This document shows, piece after piece, positions 5,294 to 6,243 of a stretch of DNA of 6,243 nucleotides (within the stretch, counting starts at the first letter, position 1; each line of letters begins with the position of its first letter). The stretch comes from Selenomonas sp. Lineage in GTDB: Bacteria > Bacillota_C > Negativicutes > Selenomonadales > Selenomonadaceae. The stretch is from assembly GCA_017940705.1 (NCBI GenBank), contig JAGAYB010000131.1, forward strand, positions 1-6,243, written 5' to 3'. The position numbers and the translations under genes are program-made. A model generated the notes under the pieces. It was not told the DNA's origin, did no database searches, and saw only the letters and a program-made list of their open reading frames with translations.

Positions 5294-6243
5294 TCAGCCT
5301 CCCACCTGATACATTGCCCGCCAATCCTGGCAAGCTTTTTTGCCGAAAAAATGTTCCGCCGGCTTCTGATAAACAGCCTGCTCTATTAGGCGTCCCAGCT
5401 CCTCACCGCCAACGCCCCGGCGCAGCAGCGCCTTTACATCAAGTCCCGTCCGCTGATTGAGGCAGAGTTTTAAGCAGCCGTCCGCCGTCAGCCGTACCCG
5501 GTTGCAGCTATGGCAAAACTTGTGTGCCAAAGCATCAATAAAGCCTATTTCCCCAGCCCAGCCGGGGATTTTATAATATCTGGCCGGACCGAAAATGCCC
5601 TGCTCTGCCCCGGCTGCAGGCATAAGCGTCCCATAGACTGCCTCCAGCTGCTGCCTTACGGTCTGCGATGGTACACCGTGATAACCGGACTGCCATGCGC
5701 AGCCGATGGGCATAAGCTCAATAAACCGCACCTTTACCTGCCAGTCTTTAGCCAGCGCAGCCAGCATGGGTAGTTCCTGCTCGTTGATGCCGGACAGCGG
5801 CACGCAGTTTATTTTCACCTGCCGCAGCCCCAAGGCGCGCACTTTATCAATTCCTGCCATAACCCTGTCCCATAGATTGCGCCGGGTCAGCTCGTTAAAG
5901 ACAGCGGCCTGCAGTGTATCCAGACTGATATTAAGCTCCGTCAGCCCTGCCTCCATGAGGGATTCTGCCATTTCTGCCAGCAGTACGCCGTTGGTTGTCA
6001 GCGCCACCTGCTCAATTCCCGGCAGCCGGGCAATGCCCCGAAGCAGTTTCGGCAGTTCGCGGCGTACCAATGGCTCACCGCCGGTCAGACGCACTTTTTT
6101 GATGCCCCTTTGCGCCAGCGGCCGCAGCACCGTCATAATTTCCTCAAAGGTCAGCAATTCCTCAGGCGGCATTTTTTGCACGCCCTCCTCCGGCATACAG
6201 TAACGGCAGCGCAGATTGCAACGGTCAGTCAGCGAGAGCCGCA
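5294..6243 (-). CDS. moaA: GTP 3',8-cyclase MoaA (start beyond right edge)
   Basis: MoaA is a radical SAM enzyme that cyclises GTP to (8S)-3',8-cyclo-7,8-dihydroguanosine triphosphate, the first step of pterin synthesis for Moco. The frame remains open to the window edge, giving 315 visible residues; about 10-20 N-terminal residues are probably missing. The first visible residues, RLSLTDRCNLRCRYCMPEEG, contain the CxxxCxxC radical SAM cluster. An ATG at 6196 lies after this cluster, so it cannot be the true start. Further motifs are RLTGGEPLVR (SAM contact), NISLDTL, and GPARYYKIPGWAGEIGFI. The second cluster is FCHSCNRVRLTADGCLKLCL, with the C-x2-C-x13-C spacing that binds GTP. The C terminus ends in the conserved Gly-Gly (YQVGG) that activates the enzyme. 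All key residues are present. It is the upstream gene of the fusion protein in one operon. Confidence 0.97.
   Translation of the reverse strand, partial: RLSLTDRCNLRCRYCMPEEGVQKMPPEELLTFEEIMTVLRPLAQRGIKKVRLTGGEPLVRRELPKLLRGIARLPGIEQVALTTNGVLLAEMAESLMEAGLTELNISLDTLQAAVFNELTRRNLWDRVMAGIDKVRALGLRQVKINCVPLSGINEQELPMLAALAKDWQVKVRFIELMPIGCAWQSGYHGVPSQTVRQQLEAVYGTLMPAAGAEQGIFGPARYYKIPGWAGEIGFIDALAHKFCHSCNRVRLTADGCLKLCLNQRTGLDVKALLRRGVGGEELGRLIEQAVYQKPAEHFFGKKACQDWRAMYQVGG

Noticed and set aside
6194..6196. ATG at 6196 as the start of moaA
   Set aside because: It follows the three cluster cysteines; starting here would remove the radical SAM site, and the frame stays open to the edge.
5510..6203. 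Plus-strand open frames opposite moaA
   Set aside because: They are Ser/Arg/Pro-rich antisense translations without motifs; moaA is certain on the other strand.

Overview
The window looks like the chromosome of a motile, anaerobic, Gram-negative-type Firmicute, most likely of the Selenomonas/Negativicutes group. This rests on the flagellar hook gene coupled to a TIGR02530-type flagellar protein, on Shine-Dalgarno strength, and on the mix of A+T-rich intergenic DNA with G+C-rich metabolic genes. The genus is inference; no rRNA or other strong marker is present.

Layout, left to right. (1) 1-127, minus strand: the first 42 codons of a Uma2/DUF820-family protein, running off the left edge, with a weak promoter and a 20-bp palindrome in front. 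(2) 205-2768, minus strand: a compact two-gene flagellar unit. A small TIGR02530-type flagellar operon protein is followed by a long FlgE hook protein (699 aa) with a Thr-rich insert, and the unit closes with a hairpin. A sigma-28-like promoter precedes it. (3) 2769-2964: a very A+T-rich divergent regulatory region. It holds two perfect inverted repeats, a 12-bp tandem repeat, and overlapping promoters for the flagellar unit and for a divergent gene. (4) 2965-3159, plus strand: a solitary ribbon-helix-helix regulator with its own terminator. (5) 3332-4291, plus strand: a BASS-family sodium-coupled transporter with its own promoter and a strong, probably two-way terminator. (6) 4355-6243, minus strand: the molybdenum cofactor (Moco) genes, moaA (cut by the right edge) followed 3 nt later by a MOSC-MogA fusion gene.

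How the parts work together. Region 2-4 reads as a self-contained hook-gene module whose promoter region is shared with a divergently encoded small DNA-binding protein. The palindromes sit where a repressor could control both sides. MoaA starts pterin synthesis from GTP. The fusion protein combines a MogA-type molybdopterin adenylyltransferase with a MOSC domain, so one translationally coupled unit would serve an early and a late step of Moco synthesis. The transporter converges on the Moco genes and shares only the terminator with them; no functional link is visible.

The most unusual part is the 2769-2964 regulatory region with its solitary regulator. The unusually long, repeat-containing FlgE comes next. 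The other genes belong to known families.
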